Shown: positions 1-11,092, numbered from the stretch's first letter. The stretch is 64,000 nt of DNA from Favolaschia claudopus (GCA_037176885.1 JAWWNJ010000014.1:434001-498000), one strand, 5' to 3'. Numbers and translations are program-made. Notes: a model not told the origin generated them from the letters alone.

Positions 1-255
1 TCGGAATTGTTCGTATGCGCTTTGTATGTGCTGCCAAAACTATGCTGGTCGGAAACCTGGCATTGCCCGTTGTCAGCATTTTACTCAATCAACCATGTAA
101 ATTCTAGATGAGACAGAGACAATATTGTATTAGGCACTTCGAGAATTGTGTGGTCACAAGCCCTTAAAAAGGCGAAGCTGATGGCGGCAAGACTTACGGC
201 GATCAAATTGTCGCGCAAGTGGTAAGGGGCGTTGTACTCTCATCCCAGATGATTA

Positions 256-590
256 GGGGAAGTCAACTATCGCTTCAGACGAGCGATTCAACAGCCATTC
301 AAACAGCGATTCAGTTTTTTGAATCGCGCTTTGAATCGGTCCCAACTTTGACCACCCCAAATGGAGGGCAATTCATAAGACGCGCTTCAAAGCTGATTTG
401 GTCATATCAAAGCGGTATCGAGATTTGAATCGCGATTCGAATCGTTGAAGCGGCTCCCGAGGCGCTTCAACGATTCGACGCGATAATCCTTGACCCAATT
501 CTAGGGTTGGGATTCGCCTCTGAATCGCCATTTGAAGCGTCGTCTGAAGCGTCGGTGAATCGCTCGTCTGAAGCGATAGTTGACTTCCCC
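256..590. mobile_element. TA-flanked MITE with perfect 35-bp TIRs
   Basis: Bases 256-290 and 556-590 are perfect inverted copies (ends GGGGAAGTCAACTATCGC), flanked by TA on both sides (254-255, 591-592). The interior is rich in GATTC/GAATC and CGCTTCAA words. No coding capacity is seen. A TA duplication and short length fit a Tc1/mariner-type MITE. The perfect TIR suggests a young copy. Confidence 0.85.
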
Positions 591-921
591 TATTAGCCGC
601 GTCGCACGCAGGAGATCCGAGTTTGCTGTTAAACTCGCAAAACGGCGAGCCCGGATGATATTGATCGAGGAATGATGAAAGGCAGATCGCGCGAGACGAG
701 GCAGGTCAAGCATTCTGCGGCACATTTGCGTCGAAAAGAGAGGCACATCAATTTGCATCCTAATCAAGTATCTCTGAGGTTTATTTAAGGCGGGGCGCAA
801 TGTTTGTTGTTCAACTTAGAGTTGACGACGGTGACTGGATAACAAGCATTTAGTCTCAGTGCCAGCCTGCCACGACTATTTGGAAACCATGTCGTGACAG
901 TCTGGGATGTAACGCGTCATT

Positions 922-973
922 TGGTCAGGGTCAGGGTCAGGGGTCAGGGTCAGGGTCAAGGTCAGGGTCAAGA
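922..973. repeat. Short tandem repeat, GGTCAG-like units
   Basis: About eight imperfect GGTCAG/GGTCAA units in tandem. The stretch from 591 to 1510 holds no recognisable gene; a few TGACAG/CTGTCA words occur around 1260-1300. Confidence 0.7.
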
Positions 974-1511
974 GGGTCTCTCCGGACGCGTCAGTAGAGC
1001 TGAAATTCATCTAAATTAACTCTTTATAACACTATATTCGAAACGAGAATGAAACGCCAAGTGTCACGTTCACTGTTTGAAATTTCCGCAATGTCTCCGC
1101 GACCATCCTGGCGCGAATTTTCTATTTGCTGCGCTGCAGCCGCAGACATACATTCTAAATACCCTTCCTGGAATACTGGCTGAGTCATTGCAACCAAGAC
1201 CGCCGTGATTAAATTTAGGGTTCGCTGACAATTGCGTTCTGAGAAAAATGATTAATTGTCAGTCAGAATGTCCGGCTGACAGTCAGGACTGACAGATAAC
1301 AGATAACAATACCTGATCGAGAAACTGCTCTTAAAAAACCTGTCAGTACCCGTTGACTCTGAGCCGCAAGAGCTTTCTCTTTGGTTCCGTGGCTTAGGCA
1401 GCAACATTCAAGGCCCTGAGAGCTCTGTATGGACGGAGGCAATGGACGCGAGGCACGATGAGATTGGCGGAACTTCTGAGTGCCGAACAGGATTTTAGAA
1501 GGGTCAACTTG

Positions 1512-1844
1512 TGTAAGGGCAACCATTAGGACCCGAGATGTCTCGAGGGTCTAGCGAGGGAGAATCCAAAGTTAATTAAGAAGCTACTAAGAATACATCA
1601 CAGCGCACCTAGCGAGGGAGAATCCAAAGAGAAGAAAGGCTGAGGATTCCCACGCTAGGTGCAGTAAACATATAGTAACTAGTTCCCACAAGCTCGGAGC
1701 AATCGGCAATGATTCCGGGCCAAGTCACATGCCTTACTCCACGATGACATAGGGCTTTGGGGATTTGACAGGAAAGTGGGAAATCTGCAAGAGGCCTGCG
1801 TCATAGGTGGCTGTGTAGTGCCAAAAGAGGGAGTTCCCCTGACA
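1512..1844 (-). repeat. 3' LTR of the Ty3/gypsy element (inner end certain, outer end tentative)
   Basis: Read on the minus strand the LTR starts TGTCAGGGGAACTCCC at 1844, right after the polypurine tract if the hAT MITE at 1852-2288 is removed. Bases 1662-1844 are repeated almost perfectly at 6889-7072, which defines the LTR. The outer end is not covered by the second copy; a terminus ...CTTACA at 1512 is plausible (flank ACTTG against GCTTG beyond 7072, one mismatch). A 19-bp word (CTAGCGAGGGAGAATCCAAA-like) occurs twice inside, at about 1551 and 1610. Confidence 0.7.
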
Positions 1845-1851
1845 TCATCCC

Positions 1852-2288
1852 TAGTGCTGCCGGGAGCTGAGTTGGAGCTGAACTCGAGTTGATTGCCCAT
1901 CAGCTCGCTGTCAGCTCGAGTTGAGCGGAGCTGGCTCAGAGCTGATACCAGATATGGGAATCTACTGTCCCAGGGTTCATCTTTCCACCCGAAGGGCAAA
2001 ATTTCAGGGGAGAATGGACCAAATTTTTATGTGGAAGGTTCTCCTGAGCTCTCTTCAAGCTCAAACTGCTTTTTTTACGTCGAAAACGGCCAAGAAACGG
2101 CCAATACAGGAACTGGGTAGGGAGTGTGATGTCACTCAGTTACTCCGCCGGAAATGTCACGTCGTCCGCTTTGGGTGACGAGGGTGGAGTCGAGGCGAGC
2201 TGGCATCACCTCGAGGTGCCGCTTTTGGGAAGGGGTCGAGTTGGAGTTGAACTCAGCTCGGAGCTAGCTCCAGCTTCCGGCAACACTA
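1852..2288. mobile_element. hAT-type MITE (437 bp) at the gypsy PPT/LTR boundary
   Basis: Ends TAGTGCTGCCGGGAGCTG (1852-1869) and its imperfect inverse (2271-2288) begin with the TAGNG motif usual for hAT elements. The flanks carry a perfect 8-bp duplication ATCATCCC (1844-1851 and 2289-2296). Removing the element plus one duplication joins the run of eight C (polypurine tract on minus) to the LTR start. No transposase is encoded. Confidence 0.88.
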
Positions 2289-2289
2289 A

Positions 2290-4530
2290 TCATCCCCCCC
2301 CTTGGAATGCGGCGCCTCGACGCATAGATCGCACCTGAGCTGGAGTTGACGAGCGGTCACGGAAGGGAAGGGAATCGAAGGCAGCAACAGCAATGGAGCG
2401 AGGTTTGGAAGGGTAGTTGCGGTAGAAAGCAGCGACATCGTCCGGGGCAAAGACATTAGAGTGCTTCACCCATTGATCATGGGACGGGTCATAACCCTTC
2501 CAGCGAACAAAGTACCATAGACTCCCATAGCGGATCTTGGCATCCAATATCTCCTCGACCTCCCATTGCTTGTCGCCAGGAACGTCAAGGACTGGTGGCG
2601 GCTCTTTGTGTCTGGGGCGAGTGGGGAATGGATCGGCTTCCACAAGCTGAAGTTTCACGACGGGGAAGACAGGGTGGAGGGCAGAGTACTAGTACCGGGG
2701 CGGCAGCTCCAGTTTGAAGGCACCATTACCGACGACCTTCAGAACCTTGAAGGGGCCGATACGCCGGTGGGAGAATTTCACCGAAGGGCGGGTGGTGCGT
2801 ATATCTGAAGCATCAACCCACACCCGGTCACCAACCTTGATGTCTGGAGCTGGTGTCCGCCGGCGGTCATAGTACTGCTTGTACTCTGCCTTGGCCTTGA
2901 CGAGTGCCGCCTTCGCCTCGGAAACCCCTGACGCAATCCGATCGTGGAACTCGTTTACAGCCTCTAACCTAGAACGTGCAGCGTGGGGCTGAAAGCACAT
3001 CCGTGGAAGCCGACCAGTGTCCGTCATGAACGGTACCTGCTGCGTGGAGGAGTGCATGTGGTTGTTGTACGCAAACTCCGCTGCAGGCAGCAGCTCATCC
3101 CAGTCGTCCTGCTTGTAATTGGTGAAGAGCCGGACGTACTGCTCGAGTTCCTGGTTAACGCGCTCCGTTCGGCCATCGGTCTGCGGATGGTAGGCCGTAG
3201 AAGTGGCTGGGGTGATCCCAACGAGGCGCCAAAGCTCGCGCGTGAACTCTGCAATGAACTGGGTGCCACGATCCGAAATGTACTTCTCCGGCAGGCCATG
3301 GTGGCGCCAGACGTTCCGGTAGTACAGCCGAGCAGCGCCAACCGCGTCAATGGTGGTGTGACACTCCATGAAGTGCGCTCTCTTCCCAAAGGCACAGACA
3401 ACGACCATGACTGCATCGTATCCATGGGCCTCGGGAAGCTCGACAATGAAGTCGACTGAGACGGTGTGCCAGCGCTCCTCGGGGACCTCTGTGGGGTGGA
3501 GCTCACCAATCGGCAGTCTACGAAGCGCCTTGGTGCGGCAGCACAAGTCACAAGTCGCAACGTACCGGCCGACATGGCGCGACAGTTGGGGCCACCAGTA
3601 GTTCCGAGACACGAGCTCCAGAGTCTTGAAACGACCGGCATGGCCTGCAAGGCGCGTGTCATGGTGTTGCTCCAGGATGCGTCGGCGGAGGTCCTTGTCT
3701 CGGGGGACGACAACCTTCCCCCGGAAGTAAAGGAGTCCACCTTCAATACGCCATTCCGATGACCGGGCAGACCGCACACCTCGGGCCTTGAGGAGTTCCT
3801 TGGCAGTCAGGGCAATGGGCTCTTCAAGGTCGGGTTCCCCCGCAAGCGCATCGCGAATGTCGCGCAAGAGGGGAGCCTCAGGGCCAGCAATAACCAGGGC
3901 TTCGGTGGCCCGAACGTGGAACAGCTCGGGTCGAAGCAGGGTAACGTCCTGGTTATCGTCCTGCACTCTATGGTCCGGTCTCCGAGAAAGCGCGTCAGGG
4001 CGACCCATGAGGCGACCCGGTTGGTGGTGCAGCGAGAAGTCGAAACGGGAGAGGTAGAGAGACCACCGAGCTTGGCGACGGTTGAGCTTCTGGGCCTTCC
4101 GGAAATATTCCAGGTTTTTGTGGTCCGTCCAGATCTCAACCGGGTGCTGCGCGCCCTCAAGGAAGTGGCGCCACTCCTCAAGGGCTCGCACAATCGCAAG
4201 CATCCCCTTGTCGTGAATTTCGTAATTCCGCTGCACCTCGTTCAGGCTTTTGGAGTAGAACACAACCGGATGCCACTTGCCATCGTCACCCTGCTGGGAG
4301 AGGACGGCACCGGTGGCATAGTCAGAGCTGTCAGCCTCGAGCCGGTACGGGCGTTCGGGGTTTGGGAGAACCAGAACGGGGTCCCGAGTCACCCGCCGCT
4401 TGAGCTCGTCAAAGGCAGCTTGCTCTTCAGGCCCCCAGGTCCAGACAATGCCCTTCTTGGTGAGTCTGAAGAGGGGTTGAGCAACGTCTGAGAAGCCCGC
4501 AATGAACCGGCGGTAGAAGTTTGTGAACAT
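2290..4530 (-). pseudogene. Gypsy pol 3' part: RNase H, integrase, chromodomain
   Basis: The long open frame runs from about 4530 down to a stop at 2689 and continues in the same frame to 2290. In order I see the end of RT ([19 protein letters not shown]), RNase H ([26 protein letters not shown]), an HHCC zinc-binding domain ([11 protein letters not shown]...CDLCCRTK), the DDE integrase core ([33 protein letters not shown]), a GPF-type C-terminus ([12 protein letters not shown]) and a chromodomain (VEEILDAKIRYGSLWYFVRW, KGYDPSHDQW). The stop at 2689 is TAG inside TACTAGTACTCT, just before the linker to the chromodomain. The frame differs from the RT part upstream, so a frameshift lies near 4530. 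Confidence 0.93.
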
Positions 4531-5553
4531 CCTTCTTATTCTCAGGCGCTGGCCAAGCTGCCACTCCTGCAACCTTTACAGGGTCCATCTCGACGTGGTT
4601 GTGGGAGATAATCACGCCGAGGTACTCAATGGAGGTCAGCTCAAACTCACACTTCTCGGCTCGAAGGTATAGAGTAGTTTGTTTGCGCGAAGCCTCCGCA
4701 GGACCTCTCGAACGATCTCTCGGTGCCGACGGATGTCTGAGTGGGCAATAAGAATATCGTCGAGGTAGACCATGACGTCGCCAGAGAGGATAAGATCCTG
4801 GAAGATGTCGTTCATCATGGTCTGGAAGGTTGCAGGGGAGTTGGTCAGACCGAAGTACATGACCAGCGGCTCAAACAGTCCCCGGTTGATCCGGAACGCT
4901 GCCTTCCACTCGTCGCCTTCACGGATTCGAACGTTGTTAAAGCCCCATCGGACATCGAGCTTCGTGAAGTACCGGGCTCCCCTGAGTCGGTTGATGAGGT
5001 CGTTCATTAACGGGAGCGGGTAACGATTCTTCACGGTCATAGCGTTCAAAGCTCGATAGTCCTGTACAAACCGAAGTCCGCCCTCCTTCTTCTTGACGAA
5101 GAAGACGGGTGAGGCCATAGGTGATTTTGACGGTCGAATCCGGCCAGTGCCAAGTCCCTACTCAATGAAGGCATCAAGTTCCTTCTGTTCGAGAGGCGAG
5201 ATTGGGTAGACCTTCAAGTTGCAGTTCGTGGGCTTAGAGTCCGGCACGAGCTCAATGGCATGGTCCCAGGATCGGCGTTCAGGCAGCGAGTCAAAGGACT
5301 CCTTGTTGAAAACATCGTCAAACTCTCGGGCCCATTCGGGAACGTCCGAGCGCGCCGGGGCTGAGTTTTTGGCGTATGCCTCAGCCAGGCGCTGGGAGAC
5401 GGTGCTTCCAGCACGGATATCCTCGGAAGGCAGGAACTGGGTGTAGAAGCTCAAGGGGGTCATCCACTTCATCCGCATCATCCACTTCATCCACATCATC
5501 CCCGTCATCATCCTCGTAGTCTGGGAACAGCTCTGGCAGGTCATTGTATTCAT
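4427..5553 (-). pseudogene. Gypsy pol 5' part: reverse transcriptase
   Basis: Reading down from 5553, a linker (FLPSEDIRAGSTVSQRLAEA) leads into the RT entry region (WDHAIELVPDSKP), then an in-frame TAG stop at about 5158-5160, then RT proper: [47 protein letters not shown] and the catalytic YLDDILI. After LRANKLL near 4640 the frame is lost; homology resumes in another frame ([20 protein letters not shown], 4615-4530) before the RNase H frame. An acidic, M/D-rich stretch with a TCATCCACTTCA-type tandem repeat lies at 5455-5515 between protease and RT. Confidence 0.93.
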
Positions 5554-5565
5554 CTTCGCCTAAGT

Positions 5566-6135
5566 CTATGGCGCAGATGGATGGAAGGGGACCAAGCCGG
5601 AGCTGCCGGAGGATCTCAGCGGCCAGGCGGGACTCTCGGCGTGCAGCGCGAGCTTCCAGCGAACCTCGGTGCGGCACGTAGAGCACTCGCTGGGGCATCT
5701 GCTCATCTTGACCTCTCGGGTGTCCCAGTCAATCCCCGGGTTATGCTTCCGGAGCCAGGAGTAGCCGAGGATGAGCTTCTGCTTCCCAAGACGAGTAACA
5801 GCGAGCTGCATGCGCTCGGAGTGACCACGATACTGCAGCACGACGTCAGCCACCTCGTGGATCGCACCAGCCTCATTTGGCGAGCCATCCACATTGAAAA
5901 CTGGAATGGGCTGTGCAAGGCGGCGGAGGGGGAGGCCAGACTTAGCTGCAAACTCAGAGTCAATGAAGTCTGAGGTGGCACCACAGTCAACGAGACCTTC
6001 GAGGGAAAGCTTGGTGGCGTCCTGGACTGCCTGAATCTCAAGGGGGAGATGCAGGGAGTTTGGTGGTGGCAACCCGAGCCACCAGTTCGGAGGGGAGCTC
6101 GGACCCAAGCTGACGTATGACCTCGTCAAGGACAT
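5566..6135 (-). pseudogene. Gypsy retroviral-type aspartic protease
   Basis: The protease core is visible as LEGLVDCGATSDFIDSEF (catalytic D in DCGA, where most families have DSGA), followed by the flap and LILGYSWLRKHNPGIDW, the usual C-terminal signature of Ty3 protease. The N-terminal link to gag lies in a third frame (LDEVIRQLGSELPSELVARV, 6140-6050), so single-base indels lie near 6130 and 6055. A further shift near 5690 separates it from the acidic linker (5698-5381). The product would process Gag-Pol inside virus-like particles. Confidence 0.9.
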
Positions 6136-6794
6136 CGGACGTCAGCCGGGGTGGGGCAATCCCGGGCCAGGTGTGGACCGCCGCATCGGTAGCAGCCACG
6201 GGGAGGTCCTCTCCCGGAGCGCGTGCGATCAACGTCCATGGGGACTACCTGCAGAGGAGCAGGAGCTGGCATGGCCCGAGGAGGAGGCGCAGGGACAACA
6301 GGGAAGACACCTGCTGGACGTGAGCGAGCGGCTGACGGAGCTGAGGGGGCTTTCGGGAGAAGCCCAGCAGCACGAGCCCGCAGGTGCGATTCGTACTGGC
6401 GGTACGCTCGGGTCCGCCAAGCCATGTAGTCGTGGAGGTCTGGGGGGTCGCTGGACGAGGTGATGGCCGCATTGATGGCAGGGTCAAGGCCAGAGCGGAA
6501 CTTGGTGACCTTGACCAACGCGTCAGCAAACCCAGCAAGGTCGAAGAGGTCTTCAAAGTCATCAGTGTACTTGAAGACATCCCGGGAGCCCATATAGTAT
6601 GCCCTAGACTCGAGTTTGTGTAGGGCGTGGTCCTGCTCGTTCTCCTCGACAAAGCGTGAGCAGAACTCCTTGGTGAAGGCGTCCCAGGTGAGGAAGGGGA
6701 AAGGGGTTTTGATGGACATGCGCTCAGCCCATTTTTGCGCAGAGTCTTTGGACATAAAGGACATGGTGAAACGCACTGCCTTTTCCTCGGACAT
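6126..6794 (-). pseudogene. Gypsy gag, C-terminal two thirds, with zinc knuckle
   Basis: The frame contains the retrotransposon gag core (FTMSFMSKDSAQKWAERM, FPFLTWDAFTKEFCSRF, YTDDFEDLFDLAGFAD), a proline/alanine-rich linker and one CCHC knuckle (CYRCGGPHLARDCP) near the end. The N-terminal part of a normal gag is missing: about 95 bp upstream of 6794 the sequence becomes LTR. Gag packages the RNA and forms the particle; this copy is inactive. Confidence 0.92.
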
Positions 6795-6888
6795 CTCGCC
6801 ACCCTCGACAAACGCCTCTGGAACCAGTCGGATGTAAGTCCGAGCTGAGTGAACGACGAAAGGGGGGTTCGGTCGAACTGAGGATTCC

Positions 6889-7072
6889 CAGTAAACATAT
6901 AGTAACTAGTTCCCACAAGCTCGGAGCAATCGGCAATGATCGCGGGCCAAGTCACATGCCTTACTCCACGATGACATAGGGCTTTGGGGATTTGACAGGA
7001 AAGTGGGAAATCTGCAAGAGGCCTGCGTCATAGGTGGCTGTGTAGTGCCAAAAGAGGGAGTTCCCCTGACAG
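6889..7072 (-). repeat. 5' LTR remnant of the gypsy element
   Basis: 184 bp nearly identical to 1662-1844, starting TGTCAGGGG at 7072 on the minus strand. It stops at CAGTAAAC and runs straight into gag. Relative to the 3' LTR a short word (about 9-13 bp around CACCTAGCG) is missing at the junction, after which CTGAGGATTCCC is still shared. Confidence 0.88.
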
Positions 7073-7277
7073 CTTGTCGTCATTCAAACCGAGAACTTGG
7101 CGGAAGTGCGAACTAGTTGTTTGGCGACGGTCTTGGAAGTTTTAGCGTCGTTGAGATGGCGGCGTTGGGATGTTTTAGATTGTCTCTGGATGTAACGGAA
7201 GCGAGGGGAAGTCGAATTCCGGCACAAGGGGATCAATAGAGAACTGGTGTAAGGACTGGTGACCAAGAGAAAACTAT

Positions 7278-7553
7278 CTACGATGGCATCACGTCAGCAC
7301 CGCACCGGCTGGTTCCACAGAACAGACAGGAAACCATATGGAGAATGACTCATCATCACAGAACTGCGATGATTCAATGATAAATAATGTTTGTCAATGC
7401 CGATCATCCACGGTGTCACAATATTTGTCATTCAATGGTGACAGCCGGTTTTCCGTTCAGGTCTATCCCAACATTCCGACTTTGACTTTTCCTTTAAGTA
7501 ATTTTTTAGGCTCGTAAACCAGCCGGTCCGGTGTGACATGATGCCATCGTAAC
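7278..7553. repeat. Inverted-repeat region with MULE-family-like word
   Basis: CGATGGCATCACGTCAGC...CCGGCTGGTT (7278-7311) is the imperfect inverse of AACCAGCCGGTCCGG...TGATGCCATCG (7518-7553). The right arm is preceded by TAGGCTCGTAAACCAGCC (7507-7524), the same word that begins the MULE-type MITE at 56510. No clear target duplication was found. 7084-7890 holds no recognisable gene. Confidence 0.45.
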
Positions 7554-7894
7554 ACTCAAGCAAAGACCGGAACCGGCTGGGCCCCCATGTCGCCTGTTTG
7601 ACAGATGGCTGATCTCCCCAGGTTCGACTTAGAATTTTCACGCAAACGACGATTTGGCATCGCAGTATTCGTAGAGATTGGGCCATTATCTCACTGAGAC
7701 AAATGCCAAAAGTAACGGGGTCGTTGTCCCCAAACAAGGTATACCATTTGATTTCTTCGCCACACAAAATGGCCAACGCCGGAAGGCACAAAACAAAGTG
7801 CGATTTGGGAACAACCTGTGAACAGTGCAGGTGGGCGAATCCTAATCACCTAATCATTTGAATTCCTGGACTGAGATACGCCCTGAAGAAAATA

Positions 7895-8081
7895 CAGTCT
7901 TCACTGTCTTAACCCATACTGGTCGGTGCGGCCAAAAAGTATGGGTTATGGGTGTTTTATGGGTTTTCCCAGGTAAATGTGTCGTAATTTGGGCACTTTT
8001 ACACTGTAAACTTAGTGAATTTGGTCGACGAAATTATGGGTTATGGGGAAGTACAGGTATGGGTTATGACAGTGACGACTG
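7895..8081. mobile_element. TA-flanked MITE, 187 bp
   Basis: Ends CAGTCTTCACTGTCTTAACC (7895) and the inverse ...GGGTTATGACAGTGACGACTG (8081) match at about 22 of 25 positions and are flanked by TA (7893-7894, 8082-8083). CAGT ends plus TA fit Tc1/mariner. The interior repeats the word ATGGGTTATGG. 8090-9280 shows no gene. Confidence 0.8.
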
Positions 8082-9289
8082 TATAGCCATCCCTGTGAGC
8101 GACCAAGTACGGCGATGGTAAAAGCCTCCCGGTCACGTTCTCGGCAGCAAACTGGTGGGTTAAAATTTGGAGAAAATGCCGAAAATTACAACAACAAAGG
8201 CCTGACCTTCAAACAGATGGCCTGCTGCTGGCAATCAGAGCACTGACCGGAAGCCTTGACGCCCTTGAGGCCGCAGTTTTTGGATGGTCGCTACCAACCG
8301 ATCCCCTTTGCATCCCCTTGATATCCAGTCAAGTTGGACGGATGAGACGGAACAAGGCTATCGCGGGTGGGCGCAGGCTATTTTCCGTAGTAAGCTCAAC
8401 AGACGAGACCTCGGCAATCCAGGTTTTCCCTTTGTTGAAATGTAGAGGCTGTTCACAACGTTTGAAAGTGACTAAGGTGACTGTTACACACACCAGGAGC
8501 ATTGTCGTAGTCTACGTCTTATAGTATCCGTGATTCTGAACGACTATTTTCAGAGAACGAAAACTATACTTACTATAGAGGCTGGAAGCGAGCCTAGGCT
8601 TTTAGGTCACTTAAAACAGTCATTGCTATGAGTTACACGAAATAGAAATGGTGAGTCATTCTGGAATTGCGCGTCGGGGTGGAAAAGGGCACAGTCGCCA
8701 CAGAAAAGTAGAACGGAGTGTTGATTGCTGTGGTGTAAGGCCAAGCTCACACCAAAGATGAATATTGTTTTCCTAAGCAGCATAACACCAGCTGCCAAGC
8801 TAACGAAAATATTATACTGCAAAGAGAGTAGAGGCTAGCTATTGAGCTATCGTTAATACTTTTCCACTGGGAGTGCAGGGGTAGCTTGCCCAAAGTACTA
8901 TTACTGTGGCCTAGTAGACAAGACGTAGCTGTCCATAGCTAGCTGGTCAGAGAAATAATACTATGGTGCCTTGCGAGTAGGCAAGAGCTATTGGATTGTG
9001 TGAGAGAAATAGTAGTATTAGCTATAGTCTCGGCCGGTATGGTCCAGCGCACCATAATCAGTAATCTCATGATGATAATATTAATTAGCCCTACTGCTTG
9101 GTACGTAGCTTGCTGGGAACCTATTATTATAGTTCCGAGCCAACTCAGGTGAGCTGCAGAATGAAATAATATTAAGAGCCCCAAACCTAGGGTCCAGCTG
9201 ATGGAGGCAAAAAGAAATACTTCACCTGAGTATTAGGGAATAGCTATCAAAGACATCTAAGCAAATCAAAAGTAATAAAAAGAGGAGGA

Positions 9290-9385
9290 CAGTGGGATTT
9301 GAACATAGGCTGTGTGGCATGAAGGAGAAGATTCGGAATAAAATCAAGACAACCATTACACTAAAGAGATAGCACAAACCATGGT
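9290..9385 (-). ncRNA. tRNA-like (Pol III promoter) module, SINE-like
   Basis: On the minus strand TTAGTGTAATGGTT resembles an A box and TGTTCAAATCCCAC a B box about 50 bp later, followed by CTCCTCTTTTTATT, a possible Pol III terminator. The spacing and unpaired arms argue against a functional tRNA. It resembles the two modules inside the element at 42157-43171. Confidence 0.45.
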
Positions 9386-9526
9386 GTGAGTACGGACATG
9401 TTGTGCCACACTTTTGACAGCCTATCATCTCAATTAAAGGCCGCCGATCCTCGAGGTTGTTGTGTTGTGGACAGGACACATACGTCTTTCCCATGTAATT
9501 TCAACCTGTTGGTGATTAGCATCTAG

Positions 9527-10084
9527 CTAATGGTGACACTCCTTGGTGGATTTGTCCTTATTTCTTGTAGCTTCCTCTGCAAGTCGTTGAGCTGGAGTTT
9601 CCTTCAATCTTAAATCGGTTGCTTCTCCAAAGTCCACAAGAAGAATTGATTCATCTTCTTCAAGCATTTCTCTTGCAGGGAATCCGGTACGAATTTCTGT
9701 TCCTTTCATATTGCACTCTGGAGAACAGCGACTGAACAGAATCTTCTGTGATCTCCAGTTAACTTCTGGGTTATGCTTGAAAAGCCAATCATAACCTATA
9801 AAGGCCGTGGCCTTGCCTAAACCAGTTACCAAAAAGTGTTGCTTTTCCTGGTGAGGTCCAATAGCCATAATAAGATCCACATAGTGTGTAATCTTCCCCT
9901 TGGTGTTCACTGTGCCATCTGCATCCCCGGCAACAATATGAACATCAAGTTCCTTCAGATCGAAACCTTCCGCCCTGGCATGATCTCGATCAATGCAAGT
10001 GTTGGTACAGCCATTATCAAGAAGAGCCTTTATTGAGCGTGTCTTCCCAGTATCCAATGCGGTCAGCACAATGGGTACTAGCAT
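9527..10084 (-). pseudogene. Orphan LTR-retrotransposon aspartic protease fragment
   Basis: An uninterrupted 185-codon frame shows a retropepsin-like core (SIKALLDNGCTNTCID) and the Ty3-type continuation (AFIGYDWLFKHNPEVNWRSQ, FSRCSPEC). The catalytic triplet is DNG rather than DSG/DTG. No knuckle, RT or LTR is attached; on its upstream side it abuts the LINE at about 10130. It is a fragment of a Ty3-type element of another family than the one at 2-7 kb. Its open frame suggests recent truncation. Confidence 0.82.
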
Positions 10085-10210
10085 TTCCTTGTGATTCCTT
10101 TCTCGTTGAAGTTAAAGCACCACAATTCTAGTACGGAGATGGCTTCGACATTTTGACTACTGTCTTTGTGGCCTTGTCCGCCGCCTCTTCTACCCGGAGA
10201 ATCGCATCAG

Positions 10211-11092
10211 TTACTGAATCGACTGAATCGTACCGTTCCGGGCATGGTGCATCCGCCAGCTGCTTACGAAATCAGCCCAATCCGCCTTGCGAAACATTGG
10301 TTTGGGCGCAAATGTCGTGACCTCCAGCTCGAGGTCCAAAATCTGTAGCACCGGATAATCGTCAGTACTAACAGGCATCCTACTGGAATCAGTGTTGCAA
10401 GAAACATAACACGGGAGAAGGGATGGGGAGCAGAAAACATTCTCAGGTCTGGTATGGTTCTCCGTTCTGAACGCGCGGAGAGTGGGAATGTCCCGGGGTA
10501 AGGCCATGCGCATGGAGTGGCGGGCTAGGAGATCGAGAAGGGGTCGAGCTAGATCAAGGTTGTGTGTGGTGAAGAGGTGGCGATTCCGCAGCTCGTCCCG
10601 AAGAGGATGGTGGCGGTCGAAGTCCCCAGCCCATATATACCGAATCGGCCCGCTCGTTGGAGCTGTAGCTGCGGGACTGGACAGGTATGTTTGTAGGACG
10701 TCCAGTGCCTTGTTGTGGTTGCAGTCGCTGTATACGTTGATAATCCGCAATACGCTGAAACGTGAGTCGACGATCTCAATGCCTGTAGCGTCAGGTGAGG
10801 GTATCGGGATTTGTTTCCATGTCGAGGATGGAATGCGAGTGTTGATGAGGATCATCGAGCGGGTCATGCGAGGATTTGCTCTGTGTGTTGGTGGGTATAC
10901 TGAGGTGTAGGCGCGGTTTGCCCTTGATATTCCTCGAAAGTCTATGTGAGGTTCCTGCAAAAAAGCGATGCCCCAAAAGTTAGGGCTGAAAGAGTCAAGA
11001 AAATCATTATGTGCGTCAAGAGATTTGTTAAGGTTCTGGCTCCAAATGCGAAGTTGCCGCTCGAAAGTATTGGCCCGCGGTTGATTTCTCAT
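10211..11092 (-). pseudogene. LINE ORF2 N-terminus: AP-endonuclease-like domain
   Basis: This 293-codon open frame resembles the endonuclease/exonuclease/phosphatase domain of Tad-type LINE ORF2: LRIWSQNLNKSLDAHNDFL, IAFLQEPHIDF (catalytic E), IINVYSDCNH, RYIWAGDFDRHHPLRDE (catalytic D region) and a C-terminal STDDYPVLQILDLEL where S-D-H is expected (H replaced by Y). It would nick the target for primed reverse transcription. Homology continues past the stop in another frame (about 10225-10134). The ATG overlaps the ORF1 stop. Confidence 0.85.

Larger units (their letters stand above)
1512..7072 (-). mobile_element. Ty3/gypsy chromovirus, degenerate, minus strand
   Basis: Gag zinc knuckle, aspartic protease, reverse transcriptase, RNase H, HHCC plus DDE integrase and a C-terminal chromodomain follow in chromoviral order from 6794 down to 2290, between LTR copies starting at 7072 and 1844. 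The chromodomain places it among chromoviruses, which target heterochromatin. It carries at least four frameshifts and two in-frame stops, and the 5' LTR is fused directly to the middle of gag, so primer-binding site and gag N-terminus are lost. It cannot be autonomous. Confidence 0.93.

Noticed and set aside
922..973. Telomere-like or interstitial telomeric repeat
   Set aside because: Units are GGTCAG, not the fungal TTAGGG, and only about 50 bp long.
1263..1526. Small open frame next to the 3' LTR
   Set aside because: Probably LTR plus flanking DNA; no domain.
2983..3459. Plus-strand open frames within gypsy pol
   Set aside because: Antisense shadows of the integrase and RT coding sequence.
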